From positions 6,221,864 to 6,285,863 of the forward strand of contig NC_021499.1 in NCBI RefSeq assembly GCF_000412695.1: DNA of 64,000 nt, in the 5' to 3' direction. Made by a program: the position numbers and the translations under genes. Below, piece by piece: positions 1 through 8,809 of the stretch. The DNA is from Pseudomonas resinovorans NBRC 106553 (lineage in GTDB: Bacteria; Pseudomonadota; Gammaproteobacteria; Pseudomonadales; Pseudomonadaceae). Numbering within the stretch: position 1 is the stretch's first letter; every line of letters starts with the position of its first letter. Below the pieces are notes generated by a model that did no database searches, was not told the origin of the DNA, and was given only the letters and a program-made list of their open reading frames with translations.

Positions 1-1364
1 ATCGGCAGCAGGGCTTCCGGTTTCAGGGCGCCGGCTTCACGCTCCTCGAGGAACTTGCGCCCGATGTCCGGGAACATGGCGAAGGTCAGCACGTCTTCCT
101 CGGACTTGGCCAGGCTGCCGATGTCGGCGCGCAGCTTGTCCAGCTCCGGCTTGATCAGGTCGGCCGGGCGCACGTCGATGACTTCTTCGTTGCCGATGGC
201 CTGGCGGCGCAGCTGCTCGTTGATCTGGCCCGGCGCCTTGCCGTAGCGGCCCTGGAGGTAGAGCTTCACTTCGTTGGTGATGGTCTTGTAGCGCTCGCCG
301 GCCAGCACGTTGAAGAAGGCCTGGGTGCCGACGATCTGCGAGGTCGGGGTCACCAGGGGTGGGTAGCCGAGGTCGGCGCGCACGCGCGGGATCTCCTCCA
401 GCACTTCGGCCATACGGTTGAGGGCGCCCTGCTCCTTCAGCTGGTTGGCCAGGTTGGAGATCATGCCGCCCGGCACCTGGTTGACCTGCACGCGGGTATC
501 CACGCCGGTGAACTCGCTCTCGAACTGGTGGTACTTCTTGCGCACGGCGTGGAAGTACATGCCGATTTCCTGGATCAGCTCCAGGTCCAGGCCGGTGTCA
601 TAGGGGGTATTGCGCAGGGCCGCGACCATGGACTCGGTGCCCGGGTGGCTGGTGCCCCAGGCCATGCTGGAGATGGCGGTGTCGATGCGGTCGGCGCCAT
701 TTTCCACGGCCTTGAGCTGGCACATGCTGGCCACGCCGGCGGTGTCGTGGGAGTGCACCACCACTTCCAGCGGCAGGGCGTCCTTCAGGGCTTTCACCAG
801 GTCGCCGGTAGCGAAGGGGGTGAGCAGGCCGGCCATGTCCTTGATGGCGATGGAGTCCACGCCCATGGCCGCCATGGTCTTGGCCTGGGTGACGAAGGCG
901 TCGATGGTGTGCACCGGGCTGGTGGTGTAGCAGATGGTGCCCTGGGCGTGCTTGCCGGCGGCCTTCACGGCCTCGATGGAGACGCGCAGGTTACGCACGT
1001 CGTTCATCGCATCGAAGATGCGGAACACGTCGATGCCGTTGACCGCCGCCTTGGCGACGAAGGCGCGTACCACGTCGTCGCTGTAGTGGCGGTAGCCCAG
1101 CAGGTTCTGGCCGCGCAGGAGCATTTGCAGGCGGGTGTTGGGCAGGGCGGCCTTGAGCTTGCGCAGGCGCTCCCAGGGGTCTTCCTTGAGGAAGCGCACG
1201 CAGGCGTCGAAGGTGGCGCCGCCCCAGACTTCCAGGGACCAGTAGCCGACTTTGTCGAGCTTGTCGCAGATCGGCAGCATGTCGTCCAGGCGCATGCGGG
1301 TAGCCAGCAGGGACTGGTGCGCATCACGCAGGATGGTATCGGTGATCGAGATTTTCTTGCTCAT
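1..1364 (-). CDS. pycB: Pyruvate carboxylase subunit B (oxaloacetate decarboxylase alpha-type), partial
   Basis: Carboxyltransferase subunit of the two-subunit, biotin-dependent pyruvate carboxylase that makes oxaloacetate for anaplerosis in the cytoplasm. The visible 454 residues start MSKKISITDTILRDAHQS. They carry the family metal and substrate motifs DTILRDAHQS, a carbamylated-lysine context (IAIKDMAG) and HSHDTAG. The window edge cuts the protein, so the biotinyl domain with its MKM lysine is not visible. The ATG at 1364 is preceded by a GGAAGGA ribosome binding site. It lies 16 bp downstream of pycA in the same direction, so the two are probably one operon. Confidence 0.95.
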   Translation of the reverse strand, partial: MSKKISITDTILRDAHQSLLATRMRLDDMLPICDKLDKVGYWSLEVWGGATFDACVRFLKEDPWERLRKLKAALPNTRLQMLLRGQNLLGYRHYSDDVVRAFVAKAAVNGIDVFRIFDAMNDVRNLRVSIEAVKAAGKHAQGTICYTTSPVHTIDAFVTQAKTMAAMGVDSIAIKDMAGLLTPFATGDLVKALKDALPLEVVVHSHDTAGVASMCQLKAVENGADRIDTAISSMAWGTSHPGTESMVAALRNTPYDTGLDLELIQEIGMYFHAVRKKYHQFESEFTGVDTRVQVNQVPGGMISNLANQLKEQGALNRMAEVLEEIPRVRADLGYPPLVTPTSQIVGTQAFFNVLAGERYKTITNEVKLYLQGRYGKAPGQINEQLRRQAIGNEEVIDVRPADLIKPELDKLRADIGSLAKSEEDVLTFAMFPDIGRKFLEEREAGALKPEALLP

Positions 1365-1380
1365 GTTCTGAATCCTTCCC

Positions 1381-2796
1381 CTACAGGCCGGCGTGGGCGG
1401 CAATGGCGGTGGCGATGGCGATGGCCAGGTGCGACGGGTTGCGCTTGATCGAGTACTGGGTCAGCTCCGGATGGCTCTCGACGAAGCTGGTGTTGAACTC
1501 GGCGCTGCGGAACTCGGGATTGCGCAGGATTTCCTGGTAGTAGGGCGCGGTGGTCCGCACACCCTGCACGCGCATGTCGTCGAGGGCGCGCAGGCCACGG
1601 TCCAGGGCCTCTTCCCAGGTCAGTGCCCAGACGATCAGCTTCAGGCACATGGAGTCGTAGTACGGCGGGATGGTGTAGCCGGTGTAGATCGCCGTATCGG
1701 TGCGCACACCGGGGCCGCCGGGCGCGTAGTAGCGGGTGATCTTGCCGAAGGACGGCAGGAAGTTGTTCTTCGGGTCCTCGGCGTTGATGCGGAACTGCAG
1801 GGCAAAGCCGCGGTGGATGATGTCGTCCTGCTTGACCGACAGCTCCAGGCCCGAGGCGATGCGGATCTGCTCGCGGACGACGTCGATGCCGGTGATTTCC
1901 TCGGTGATGGTGTGTTCCACCTGCACCCGGGTGTTCATCTCCATGAAGTACACCTCGCCCTCGGCGAGCAGGAACTCCACGGTACCGGCGTTCTCGTAGC
2001 CCACGGCCTTGGCCGCGCGCACCGCGAGGTCGCCGATGTAGGCGCGCTGCTCGGGGGTGAGCTGCGGGCTGGGGGCGATCTCGATGAGCTTCTGGTTACG
2101 GCGCTGGATGGAGCAGTCGCGCTCGAACAGGTGCACGGTGTTGCCGAAGCTGTCGGCGAGGATCTGGGCTTCGATGTGCTTGGGGTTGACGATGCACTTC
2201 TCGAGGAAGACTTCCGCCGAGCCGAAGGCCTTGGTGGCTTCGGAAATCACCCGCGGGTAGGCCTGTTCCAGCTCCTCGCGGCTGTTGCAGCGACGGATAC
2301 CGCGACCGCCACCACCGGAGGTGGCCTTGAGCATCACCGGGTAGCCGATGCGCTCGGCTTCGCTCAGCGCTTCGGCGAGGTCGGCGACGTTGCCTTCGGT
2401 GCCGGGGGTGACCGGCACGCCGGCCTTGATCATGCTGCGGCGGGCTTCGGTCTTGTCGCCCATGCGGCGGATCACTTCGGCGCTCGGGCCGATGAACTTG
2501 ATCCCGCGCTCGGCGCAGATGTCCGCCAGCTCGGCGTTTTCGGAAAGGAATCCATAACCCGGGTGCAGGGCGTCGCAACCGGTTTCGACCGCCAGGTTCA
2601 CCAGCTTGCGCGGGTTCAGGTAACCGGCCAGGGGGTCTTCGCCGATGCTGTGGGCTTCGTCCGCGCGCTTGACGTGCAGGGCGTGCCGGTCGGCATCGGA
2701 GTAGATGGCCACCGAGCGGATGCCCATCTCGGCGCAAGCGCGCACGATGCGGACGGCAATCTCGCCACGGTTGGCGATCAGGATTTTCTTGATCAC
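1381..2796 (-). CDS. pycA: Pyruvate carboxylase subunit A (biotin carboxylase)
   Basis: Biotin carboxylase of 471 residues; it carboxylates biotin with bicarbonate and ATP for transfer by PycB. It begins IKKILIANRGEIAVRIV, the standard biotin-carboxylase N-terminus. It has a glycine-rich ATP-grasp loop (KATSGGGGRGIRR, about residue 160) and EMNTRVQVEH (about 290). The start is GTG at 2796, chosen because the protein family begins there and GAGGGAAAG lies just upstream. The much longer open frame further upstream runs antisense through the regulator and is not credible. It is divergent from the LysR gene, with a palindrome between them. Confidence 0.96.
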   Translation of the reverse strand: MIKKILIANRGEIAVRIVRACAEMGIRSVAIYSDADRHALHVKRADEAHSIGEDPLAGYLNPRKLVNLAVETGCDALHPGYGFLSENAELADICAERGIKFIGPSAEVIRRMGDKTEARRSMIKAGVPVTPGTEGNVADLAEALSEAERIGYPVMLKATSGGGGRGIRRCNSREELEQAYPRVISEATKAFGSAEVFLEKCIVNPKHIEAQILADSFGNTVHLFERDCSIQRRNQKLIEIAPSPQLTPEQRAYIGDLAVRAAKAVGYENAGTVEFLLAEGEVYFMEMNTRVQVEHTITEEITGIDVVREQIRIASGLELSVKQDDIIHRGFALQFRINAEDPKNNFLPSFGKITRYYAPGGPGVRTDTAIYTGYTIPPYYDSMCLKLIVWALTWEEALDRGLRALDDMRVQGVRTTAPYYQEILRNPEFRSAEFNTSFVESHPELTQYSIKRNPSHLAIAIATAIAAHAGL

Positions 2797-2902
2797 GAGC
2801 TTTCCCTCGACCAAGTGAACAGGCGAACGGCGGGGCCGGTCGTTGGGTGACCGCCGATCGTTAAGCGGTCGCGTCGTTACCCTACGCCCCGAGCGGGAAT
2901 AA

Positions 2903-2924
2903 CCCCAATCAATAATTATTGGGG
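2903..2924. promoter_or_regulatory. LysR-type operator candidate between pycA and pycR
   Basis: A 22-bp inverted repeat with 7-bp perfect arms (CCCCAAT / ATTGGGG) around an AT-rich centre that is itself palindromic (AATAATTATT). It sits in the divergent promoter region, 107 bp from the pycA start and 59 bp from the regulator start. That is where a LysR-type protein would both repress itself and control the carboxylase operon. The link to the neighbouring LysR protein is inferred from position. Confidence 0.6.
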
Positions 2925-2982
2925 TATCCATTAGGATCAGCTTATAGTCAGCAACCCTGCCCACCCACGAGGCTCGCCCCCG

Positions 2983-3945
2983 ATGCGCAAGACCCTGCTG
3001 CGCATGACCCTGCGCCAGCTCCAGGTATTCCGTGCCGTATTCGAAACCCGCTCCTACAGCCGGGCAGCCGAGGAAATGGCACTGACCCAGCCGGCCGTGA
3101 GCCTGCAGATCCGCCAGCTCGAAGAACTGGTGGGCCAGCCGCTGTTCGAGTACGTCGGCAAGAAGCTCTACGTGACCGACGCCGCCGAGGCGTTGATGCG
3201 CGCCAGCAGCGACATCTTCCAGCGCCTGGCCAGCCTCGACATGCAGCTCTCCGACCTGCAGGGCTCGTTGCAGGGCCAGTTGAACCTGGCGGTGGAATCC
3301 AGCGCCAAGTACTTCGTCCCCCATCTGTTCGCCGCCTTCCGCGACCAGCATCCGGACGTCAGCCTGCAACTGGTGGTGACCAACCGCGCCCAGGTGATCA
3401 AGCGCCTCTCGGACAATCGCGACGACCTGGTGATCATGTCCCTGGTGCCCCAGGACATGGCCCTGGAGTTCCTGCCCTTCCTGAACAACCCGATAGTCGC
3501 GGTGGCGCCGCCCCATCACCCGCTGTGCAACGCCGCCAAGCTCGCGCTGAAGGACCTGGAATCCTACACCCTGCTGGTGCGTGAGGCCGGCTCCGGTACC
3601 CGCAAGGCCTGCGAGGAGTACTTCCAGCAGAAGCGCGCGCACTTCGCCCAGACCATGGAAGTCGCGTCGCTGGATGCGCAGAAGGAGTGTGTGGTGGCGG
3701 ACCTGGGCATCGCCCTGATCCCGCGCCATGCGGTCAGCCTCGAACTGGCCACGGGCCTGCTGCGCGAGCTGCCGGTGGAGGAGCTGCCGCTTTACCGGAG
3801 CTGGTGCGCGGTGCACGCCAAGGGCAAGCGGCTATCGCCGGTCGCCCAGGCGTTTCTCAGCTTTATCCGCGAAGAACGCGCCCAGATCAGTGCGCTTTCC
3901 CACCGCTTTTCCGGTGCATTGCCTTTGACGACAACAGGTAGTTAG
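2983..3945 (+). CDS. pycR: LysR-family regulator of pyruvate carboxylase (PycR-like)
   Basis: A 320-residue LysR-type transcription factor. The N-terminal winged helix-turn-helix (MTLRQLQVFRAVFETRSYSR, AAEEMALTQPAVSLQIRQLE) is followed by an effector-binding domain. Divergence from pycA-pycB matches the PA5437 (PycR) arrangement in P. aeruginosa, so control of the carboxylase is likely. Two starts are possible: ATG 2983 or ATG 3004 at MTLRQL. The longer form is kept because PycR-type proteins carry a short basic leader. The last 59 bp overlap a convergent small gene on the opposite strand. Confidence 0.9.
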   Translation: MRKTLLRMTLRQLQVFRAVFETRSYSRAAEEMALTQPAVSLQIRQLEELVGQPLFEYVGKKLYVTDAAEALMRASSDIFQRLASLDMQLSDLQGSLQGQLNLAVESSAKYFVPHLFAAFRDQHPDVSLQLVVTNRAQVIKRLSDNRDDLVIMSLVPQDMALEFLPFLNNPIVAVAPPHHPLCNAAKLALKDLESYTLLVREAGSGTRKACEEYFQQKRAHFAQTMEVASLDAQKECVVADLGIALIPRHAVSLELATGLLRELPVEELPLYRSWCAVHAKGKRLSPVAQAFLSFIREERAQISALSHRFSGALPLTTTGS

Positions 3946-4102
3946 CAGCGATCAGCTCGGGATAATCCGACATTTCCAGCTGCAGGCGACGCTGCTCGAC
4001 GCGGTCTTCGATGGCGCGGCGGAACTGCATGCGCCGCTGATCTTCCAGCTTGCGCCGGGTCTTGCTGTCCAGAGGGGCCGATTCATCGTGAAAGCGTTGC
4101 AT
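3887..4102 (-). CDS. Small conserved protein, PA3496-type (putative envelope integrity family)
   Basis: A 71-residue, charged, soluble protein with the signature TRRKLEDQRRMQFRRAIED followed by LQLEMSDYPELIAANYLL. I recognise this as the small Pseudomonas family represented by PA3496, annotated elsewhere as a putative envelope integrity protein; the biochemical role is unknown. No signal peptide or membrane segment is visible. Its 3' end runs 59 bp into the end of the LysR gene on the other strand. The family match makes this overlap believable. Confidence 0.75.
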   Translation of the reverse strand: MQRFHDESAPLDSKTRRKLEDQRRMQFRRAIEDRVEQRRLQLEMSDYPELIAANYLLSSKAMHRKSGGKAH

Positions 4103-4240
4103 GGCATCTCTCCCAGGGTCGGGTTCGGTAGCCGCAGCATCGCCCGTGCCTGTGACGCTTTCGCGAAGGCTCGGTGAATCTCTGGTGAAGTGAAGGTTTC
4201 AGGCTATCGTGGCAGTAGCGGGTCGCCGCGGGAGGACGCC

Positions 4241-4615
4241 ATGAGCAATGCCGCCGAATTCTTCGCACGCTTTCCGATCCAACGGGTGCGGGCCAGCATC
4301 CTCGACGACGTACTGGCCGCCGAGCAGCAACGCCTGGTGCTGCTCTATCTCTGGCAGGACGCCTGCCCGCTCTGCGATGTGGCCAAACACGAACTGCTGC
4401 GCAGCCAGGAGCGCTGCCAGTGGCCGCAAGTCCGCTGGCTGCACGACGAGGTGGACGAGGACCCCGCGCTGGCCCTGCGCTTCGGCCTGCACGGGGTGCC
4501 GACCTTCATCGCGCTCTACCACGGCCGCCCGCTGGGGCGGATCACCAGCTGGCCCGGCAGCGGCCCCTTCATCGATGCCATCGAGCGCCTGCTGGTGCGC
4601 CAGGGCCTGGCCTGA
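4241..4615 (+). CDS. Thioredoxin-fold protein with CPLC motif
   Basis: A 124-residue thioredoxin-like protein. The redox motif is in LWQDACPLCDVAKHEL (CxxC about residues 42-45), and the cis-proline loop is in HGVPTFIALYHGR. A thiol-disulfide or thioredoxin-like role is therefore likely, but the substrate is unknown. There is no signal peptide, so it is probably cytoplasmic. ATG 4241 was chosen over an in-frame upstream ATG because GGAGG lies 5 bp ahead and the upstream residues are not thioredoxin-like. It is followed by a dispersed repeat and a convergent regulator gene. Confidence 0.85.
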   Translation: MSNAAEFFARFPIQRVRASILDDVLAAEQQRLVLLYLWQDACPLCDVAKHELLRSQERCQWPQVRWLHDEVDEDPALALRFGLHGVPTFIALYHGRPLGRITSWPGSGPFIDAIERLLVRQGLA

Positions 4616-4623
4616 TTGGCTGA

Positions 4624-4728
4624 GCGTCGGAATAACTGCGTTGAAAATGGCTTCAGACTGCTCATTTACAACACGTAAACTCCGCGTCTTCAGCCATTTT
4701 CGCCTTGTTCTTCTCTAGCTCGCTCAAT
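4624..4728 (+). repeat. Dispersed structured intergenic repeat, copy 1
   Basis: About 105 bp shared with two other sites (15997-16100 inverted, 17714-17820). It folds as a long imperfect hairpin. The outer stem is GAAAATGGCT / AGCCATTTTC, the middle stem AGAC / GTCT, and the apical stem TTTAC / GTAAA lies inside a conserved TGCTCATTTAC...GTAAACTCCGC block. It fills the gap between two convergent genes. I do not recognise a named family. Confidence 0.75.
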
Positions 4729-4744
4729 CAGAAGCTGTGCAGAA

Positions 4745-5611
4745 CTAGTCCTCGGCGCTCTTCAGCGACTTGGGCGACAGACGCAGGCTGCGCAAGCTGC
4801 GCTTCACGCTCTTGAGGTGGTTGACCAGGCTCGGGCCACGGGCCATGGCCACGCCCATGGCCAGCACGTCGATCACCACCAGGTGGGCGATGCGCGAGGT
4901 CAGCGGGGTGTAGATCTCGGTGTCTTCCTGCACGTCGATGGCCAGGTTCACCGTGGCGAGGTCCGCCAGGGGCGTCTGGCTCGGGCAGAGGGTGATCAGC
5001 GTGGCGCCGGCCTCGCGCACCAGGTTGGCGGTGATCAGCAGGTCCTTCGAGCGGCCCGACTGGGAGATGCAGATGGCCACGTCCGAGGGTTTCAGGGTGA
5101 CCGCCGACATCGCCTGCATGTGCGGGTCGGAATAGGCCGCCGCGGTCAGCAGCAGGCGGAAGAACTTGTGCTGGGCGTCGGCCGCCACCGCGCCGGACGC
5201 GCCGAAGCCGTAGAACTCCACGCGCTGGGCCTGGGCGCAGGCGCCGATGGCACGCTGCAGGGCCTCGGGGTCGAGCTTCTCGCGCACTTCCATCAGGGTA
5301 TGCAGCGTGGTGTCGAAGATCTTCAGGCTGAAGTCCGCGACCGAGTCGTCCTCGTGTATCGCGAACTGGCCGAAGCTGGCGCCGGCGGCCAGGCTCTGCG
5401 CCAGTTTCAGCTTGAGGTCCTGGAAGCCGCCGCAACCAATGGCGCGGCAGAAGCGCACGATGGTGGGTTCACTGACCCCGACATTCTGGGCAAGGTCCGC
5501 CATGGAGCTGTGCATGACCGCAGCGGGATCGAGCAGGACGTGATCGGCGACTTTCAGTTCCGACTTGCGCAGCAGATGGCGCGACTGGGCGATGTGTTGC
5601 AGCAGATTCAC
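4745..5611 (-). CDS. MurR/RpiR-family transcriptional regulator (HexR-like) next to zwf
   Basis: A 288-residue regulator with an N-terminal RpiR helix-turn-helix (MADLAQNVGVSEPTIVRFCR) and a C-terminal SIS sugar-phosphate domain (FYGFGASGAVAADAQHKFF, ICISQSGRSKDLL). Such proteins sense sugar phosphates and control central carbon genes. It is divergent from zwf, as in the P. aeruginosa PA5438-PA5439 pair, and is a paralog of HexR rather than hexR itself. GTG 5611 (VNLLQHIAQSRHLL) is preferred; the longer reading starts with a TTG and adds a tail unlike the family. Confidence 0.88.
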   Translation of the reverse strand: MNLLQHIAQSRHLLRKSELKVADHVLLDPAAVMHSSMADLAQNVGVSEPTIVRFCRAIGCGGFQDLKLKLAQSLAAGASFGQFAIHEDDSVADFSLKIFDTTLHTLMEVREKLDPEALQRAIGACAQAQRVEFYGFGASGAVAADAQHKFFRLLLTAAAYSDPHMQAMSAVTLKPSDVAICISQSGRSKDLLITANLVREAGATLITLCPSQTPLADLATVNLAIDVQEDTEIYTPLTSRIAHLVVIDVLAMGVAMARGPSLVNHLKSVKRSLRSLRLSPKSLKSAED

Positions 5612-5709
5612 AGGGCAGGCTCTGTCTGGAAAGGGGGTTTCGCCGGTTCTTCCGCCGTGCAACGAGCCGTGGCTCGGTTATGATCGGCGGAACCTGGCTG
5701 TAGTGACCT

Positions 5710-5724
5710 TGTAGTTATACTACA
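5710..5724. promoter_or_regulatory. RpiR/HexR-type operator in the regulator-zwf divergent promoter
   Basis: The perfect 15-bp palindrome TGTAGTTATACTACA lies 98 bp from the RpiR gene start and 64 bp upstream of the zwf start. Its TGTA-rT-n3-AyTACA layout is like the sites bound by HexR-type regulators, so it is the obvious operator for the adjacent protein. The binding assignment is inferred. Confidence 0.65.
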
Positions 5725-5788
5725 TGAGTCGCTTTTTCGCCCAGTTGAACCACCTTTTATCCGTGCTCAAGGTAGGGAGAGCGCATTC

Positions 5789-7231
5789 TTGACCAGCTCC
5801 TGCGACATGCTCGTCTTTGGCGGCACCGGCGACCTCGCGTTGCACAAGCTGCTTCCGGCGCTCTATCACCTCCACCGCGAGGGGCGCCTGCATCCGCGCA
5901 TGCGCATCCTCGCCGTGGCACGCAACAGCCTCGACCGCGACGGCTACCGCGCGCTGGCCGAGCGCCGCTGCCGGGCCCAGGTGGCCCGCGCCGACTTCAC
6001 CAGCGAGGCCTGGCGCGGTTTCTCCGAACGCCTGGACTACCTCGCCATGGACGTCTCCCAGAGCGCCGACTTCGTGCGCCTGGCGCGGTACCTGGGGCCC
6101 GACCCCGGTTGCGGGCGGGTCTACTACCTGGCCACCGCGCCCGACCTGTTCGAAGACATCGCCGCGAACCTGGCCATCGCCCAGATGGCCAACCCGCAGT
6201 CGCGCATCGTGCTGGAGAAGCCCATCGGCCATTCGCTGGAATCGGCCCGCGCCATCAACGCCGCCATCGGCAAGGTGTTCGACGAATCCCAGGTGTTCCG
6301 CATCGACCACTACCTGGGCAAGGAAACCGTGCAGAACCTCATGGCGCTGCGCTTCGCCAACGGCCTGTTCGAGCCGATCTGGCGCGCCGGGCACATCGAC
6401 CATGTGCAGATCAGCGTCTGCGAAACCCTCGGCGTGGAGAACCGCGGCGCCTACTACGACCGCTCCGGGGCGATGCGCGACATGGTGCAGAACCACCTGC
6501 TGCAGCTGCTCTGCCTGGTGGCCATGGAAGCGCCGGTGCGCTTCGACGCCGAGGCGGTGCGCAACGAGAAGGTGAAGATTCTCGAGGCGCTCAAGCCGAT
6601 CTCCGGGCAGGACGTGCGCGACAAGACGGTGCGCGGCCAATACAGCGCCGGCAAGATCGGCGGCCAGGAAGTACCGGCCTACTACTTCGAGAAGAACGTC
6701 GACAACGACAGCGACACCGAAACCTTCGTCGCCGTGCAGGCCGAGATCGACAACTGGCGCTGGGCCGGCGTGCCCTTCTACCTGCGCACCGGCAAGCGCC
6801 TGGCGCGCAAGTACTCGGAGATCGTCATCCAGTTCAAGCCGGTGCCCCACCGCCTGTTCGCCGACGGCGAGGCCAACCGCCTGCTGATCCGCCTGCAACC
6901 GGAAGAGCGCATCAGCCTGCAACTGATGGCCAAGACCCCGGGCAAGGGCATGAACCTGGAACCGGTGGAGCTGGACCTCAACCTGGCCAAGGCCTTCAGC
7001 CAGCAGCGCCGCTGGGATGCCTACGAGCGCCTGCTGCTGGACGTGATCGAGGGTGACTCCACCCTGTTCATGCGCCGCGACGAGGTGGAAGCGGCCTGGC
7101 AGTGGGTCGACCCCATCCTCGAAGGCTGGCACCAGTACTACCAGAGCCCGCGCCCCTACCCCGCCGGCTCCACCGGCCCGGAACAGGCCCACAGCCTGCT
7201 GGAGCTGCACCAGCGCGCCTGGCACGACTGA
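5789..7231 (+). CDS. zwf: Glucose-6-phosphate 1-dehydrogenase
   Basis: A 480-residue enzyme oxidising glucose-6-phosphate to 6-phosphogluconolactone with NAD(P)+, feeding the Entner-Doudoroff and pentose-phosphate routes. It shows the nucleotide-binding FGGTGDLALHKLLPALY at the N-terminus, EKPIGH (about residue 148) and the substrate-binding signature RIDHYLGKE (about 172-180). The start is TTG at 5789 with AGGGAGA upstream, giving the family-typical N-terminus. Its position beside an RpiR regulator fits the second zwf copy of Pseudomonas (PA5439 type). A palindromic operator candidate precedes it. Confidence 0.96.
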   Translation: MTSSCDMLVFGGTGDLALHKLLPALYHLHREGRLHPRMRILAVARNSLDRDGYRALAERRCRAQVARADFTSEAWRGFSERLDYLAMDVSQSADFVRLARYLGPDPGCGRVYYLATAPDLFEDIAANLAIAQMANPQSRIVLEKPIGHSLESARAINAAIGKVFDESQVFRIDHYLGKETVQNLMALRFANGLFEPIWRAGHIDHVQISVCETLGVENRGAYYDRSGAMRDMVQNHLLQLLCLVAMEAPVRFDAEAVRNEKVKILEALKPISGQDVRDKTVRGQYSAGKIGGQEVPAYYFEKNVDNDSDTETFVAVQAEIDNWRWAGVPFYLRTGKRLARKYSEIVIQFKPVPHRLFADGEANRLLIRLQPEERISLQLMAKTPGKGMNLEPVELDLNLAKAFSQQRRWDAYERLLLDVIEGDSTLFMRRDEVEAAWQWVDPILEGWHQYYQSPRPYPAGSTGPEQAHSLLELHQRAWHD

Positions 7232-7260
7232 TCGGCCGGCAGGCTGCACGGCCCACTTCC

Positions 7261-7354
7261 TGTAGGGGCGATTTCAATCGCCAAGGGCCGCCCAGCGGCC
7301 CCATGGCCCCAGGGCGGGTCTACGACTCGCCTGGCGAATGAATTCGCCCCTACA
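7261..7354. repeat. Dispersed inverted repeat (TGTAGGGGCG... family), copy 1
   Basis: About 94 bp bounded by TGTAGGGGCGATTTCAATCG and a matching inverted end finishing CGCCCCTACA. A second copy in the opposite orientation is at 35238-35335. The arms would form a large hairpin. It starts 30 bp after the zwf stop. This is a common kind of Pseudomonas intergenic repeat; no function is visible. Confidence 0.75.
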
Positions 7355-7466
7355 ACGGCCGAAGCCGCCGCGGATGCCCCGCCATCCCATTGCTCCAGCT
7401 CAATAACCCCCAGCGCCGCCCTCCCTAGAATCGCGCGTCCTTCGCCCAGCCTCCGCGAGCCGCGCC

Positions 7467-8792
7467 ATGCACAACCCCGAACTGCTCTCCCCCGCCGGAA
7501 CCCTCAAGGCCATGCGCTACGCCTTCGCCTATGGTGCGGATGCCGTCTACGCCGGCCAGCCGCGCTACAGCCTGCGAGTGCGCAACAACGAGTTCGACCA
7601 TGCCAACCTGGCCCTCGGCATCGCTGAAGCCCGGGCCGCCGGGAAGCGCTTCTACCTGGTGGTGAACATCGCCCCGCACAATGCCAAGCTGCGCACCTTC
7701 CTCAAGGACCTGGAGCCGGTGGTCGCCATGGGGCCGGATGCGCTGATCATGTCCGATCCGGGGCTGATCATGCTGGTGCGCGAGCACTTCCCGCACATGC
7801 CCATCCACCTCTCGGTGCAGGCTAACGCGGTGAACTGGGCCAGCGTGAAGTTCTGGCAACAGCAGGGCCTGTCGCGGGTGATCCTGTCCCGCGAGCTGTC
7901 CCTGGAGGAAATCGGCGAGATCCGTGAGCAGGTGCCGGGCATGGAACTGGAAGTGTTCGTCCACGGCGCCCTGTGCATGGCCTATTCCGGGCGCTGCCTG
8001 CTGTCCGGCTACCTCAATCGCCGCGACCCCAACCAGGGCACCTGCACCAACGCCTGCCGCTGGCAGTACGGCGCCAAGCCGGCACAGGAGGACGAGCTGG
8101 GCCAACTGGTGCCCACCCTCGGCTGCGGCACGCCCAGCGAGCGGCTGTTCCTGCTCGAGGAGGCCAACCGCCCCGGCGAGCTGATGTCCGCCTGGGAAGA
8201 CGAGCACGGCACCTACATCATGAATTCCAAGGACCTGCGCGCCGTGCACCATGTGGAGCGGCTGCTGCAGATGGGCGTGCACTCGCTGAAGATCGAGGGC
8301 CGCACCAAGTCGCACTTCTATGTGGCGCGCACCGCCCAGGCCTACCGCCGGGCCATCGACGACGCCGTGGCCGGGCGGCCCTTCGACCGCGCGCTGATGG
8401 ACGACCTCGAATCCCTGGCCAACCGTGGCTACACCGAGGGCTTCCTGCGTCGCCACGTCCACGACGAGTACCAGAACTACGAGCACGGCTATTCCCTCGC
8501 CGAGCGCCAGCAGTTCGTTGGCGAGCTCACCGGGGTGGTCCGCCACGGCCTGGCGGAAGTGCGGGTGAAGAACCATTTCGCGGTGGGCGATCGCCTGCAG
8601 CTGATGACCCCGCAGGGCAACCAGGACTTCCGCCTGGAGGCCCTGGAAAACCGTTTCGGTGAGCGCAAGGCGGTGGCCCCGGGGGATGGCCACACCCTGT
8701 ACCTGCCGCTGCCGTCCGACCTGCCCCTGGAGAACGCCCTGCTGCTGCGCTGGTTCTCCAGCGGCAACAGCCGTACTGCGGCGAGCGCCTGA
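7467..8792 (+). CDS. trhP: Peptidase U32-family tRNA hydroxylation protein (YegQ/TrhP)
   Basis: A 441-residue U32-family protein. In E. coli, YegQ/TrhP is required for prephenate-dependent 5-hydroxyuridine formation at tRNA position 34; no protease activity is established for this branch. Visible hallmarks are ELLSPAGTLKAMRYAFAYGA at the start, the cysteine cluster FVHGALCMAYSGRCLLS with GTCTNACRW (about 168-200), and SLKIEGRTKSHFYVA (about 275). It is a single-gene unit ending 17 bp before the converging GGDEF-EAL gene. Confidence 0.93.
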   Translation: MHNPELLSPAGTLKAMRYAFAYGADAVYAGQPRYSLRVRNNEFDHANLALGIAEARAAGKRFYLVVNIAPHNAKLRTFLKDLEPVVAMGPDALIMSDPGLIMLVREHFPHMPIHLSVQANAVNWASVKFWQQQGLSRVILSRELSLEEIGEIREQVPGMELEVFVHGALCMAYSGRCLLSGYLNRRDPNQGTCTNACRWQYGAKPAQEDELGQLVPTLGCGTPSERLFLLEEANRPGELMSAWEDEHGTYIMNSKDLRAVHHVERLLQMGVHSLKIEGRTKSHFYVARTAQAYRRAIDDAVAGRPFDRALMDDLESLANRGYTEGFLRRHVHDEYQNYEHGYSLAERQQFVGELTGVVRHGLAEVRVKNHFAVGDRLQLMTPQGNQDFRLEALENRFGERKAVAPGDGHTLYLPLPSDLPLENALLLRWFSSGNSRTAASA

Positions 8793-8809
8793 CTCCTACA
8801 AATCCGAAT

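Noticed and set aside
1393..2850. A 485-codon plus-strand frame, and the minus-strand extension of pycA up to 3816
   Set aside because: Both are shadows: the first is antisense to pycA and the second runs antisense through the LysR gene. The GTG start of pycA is supported by the family N-terminus.
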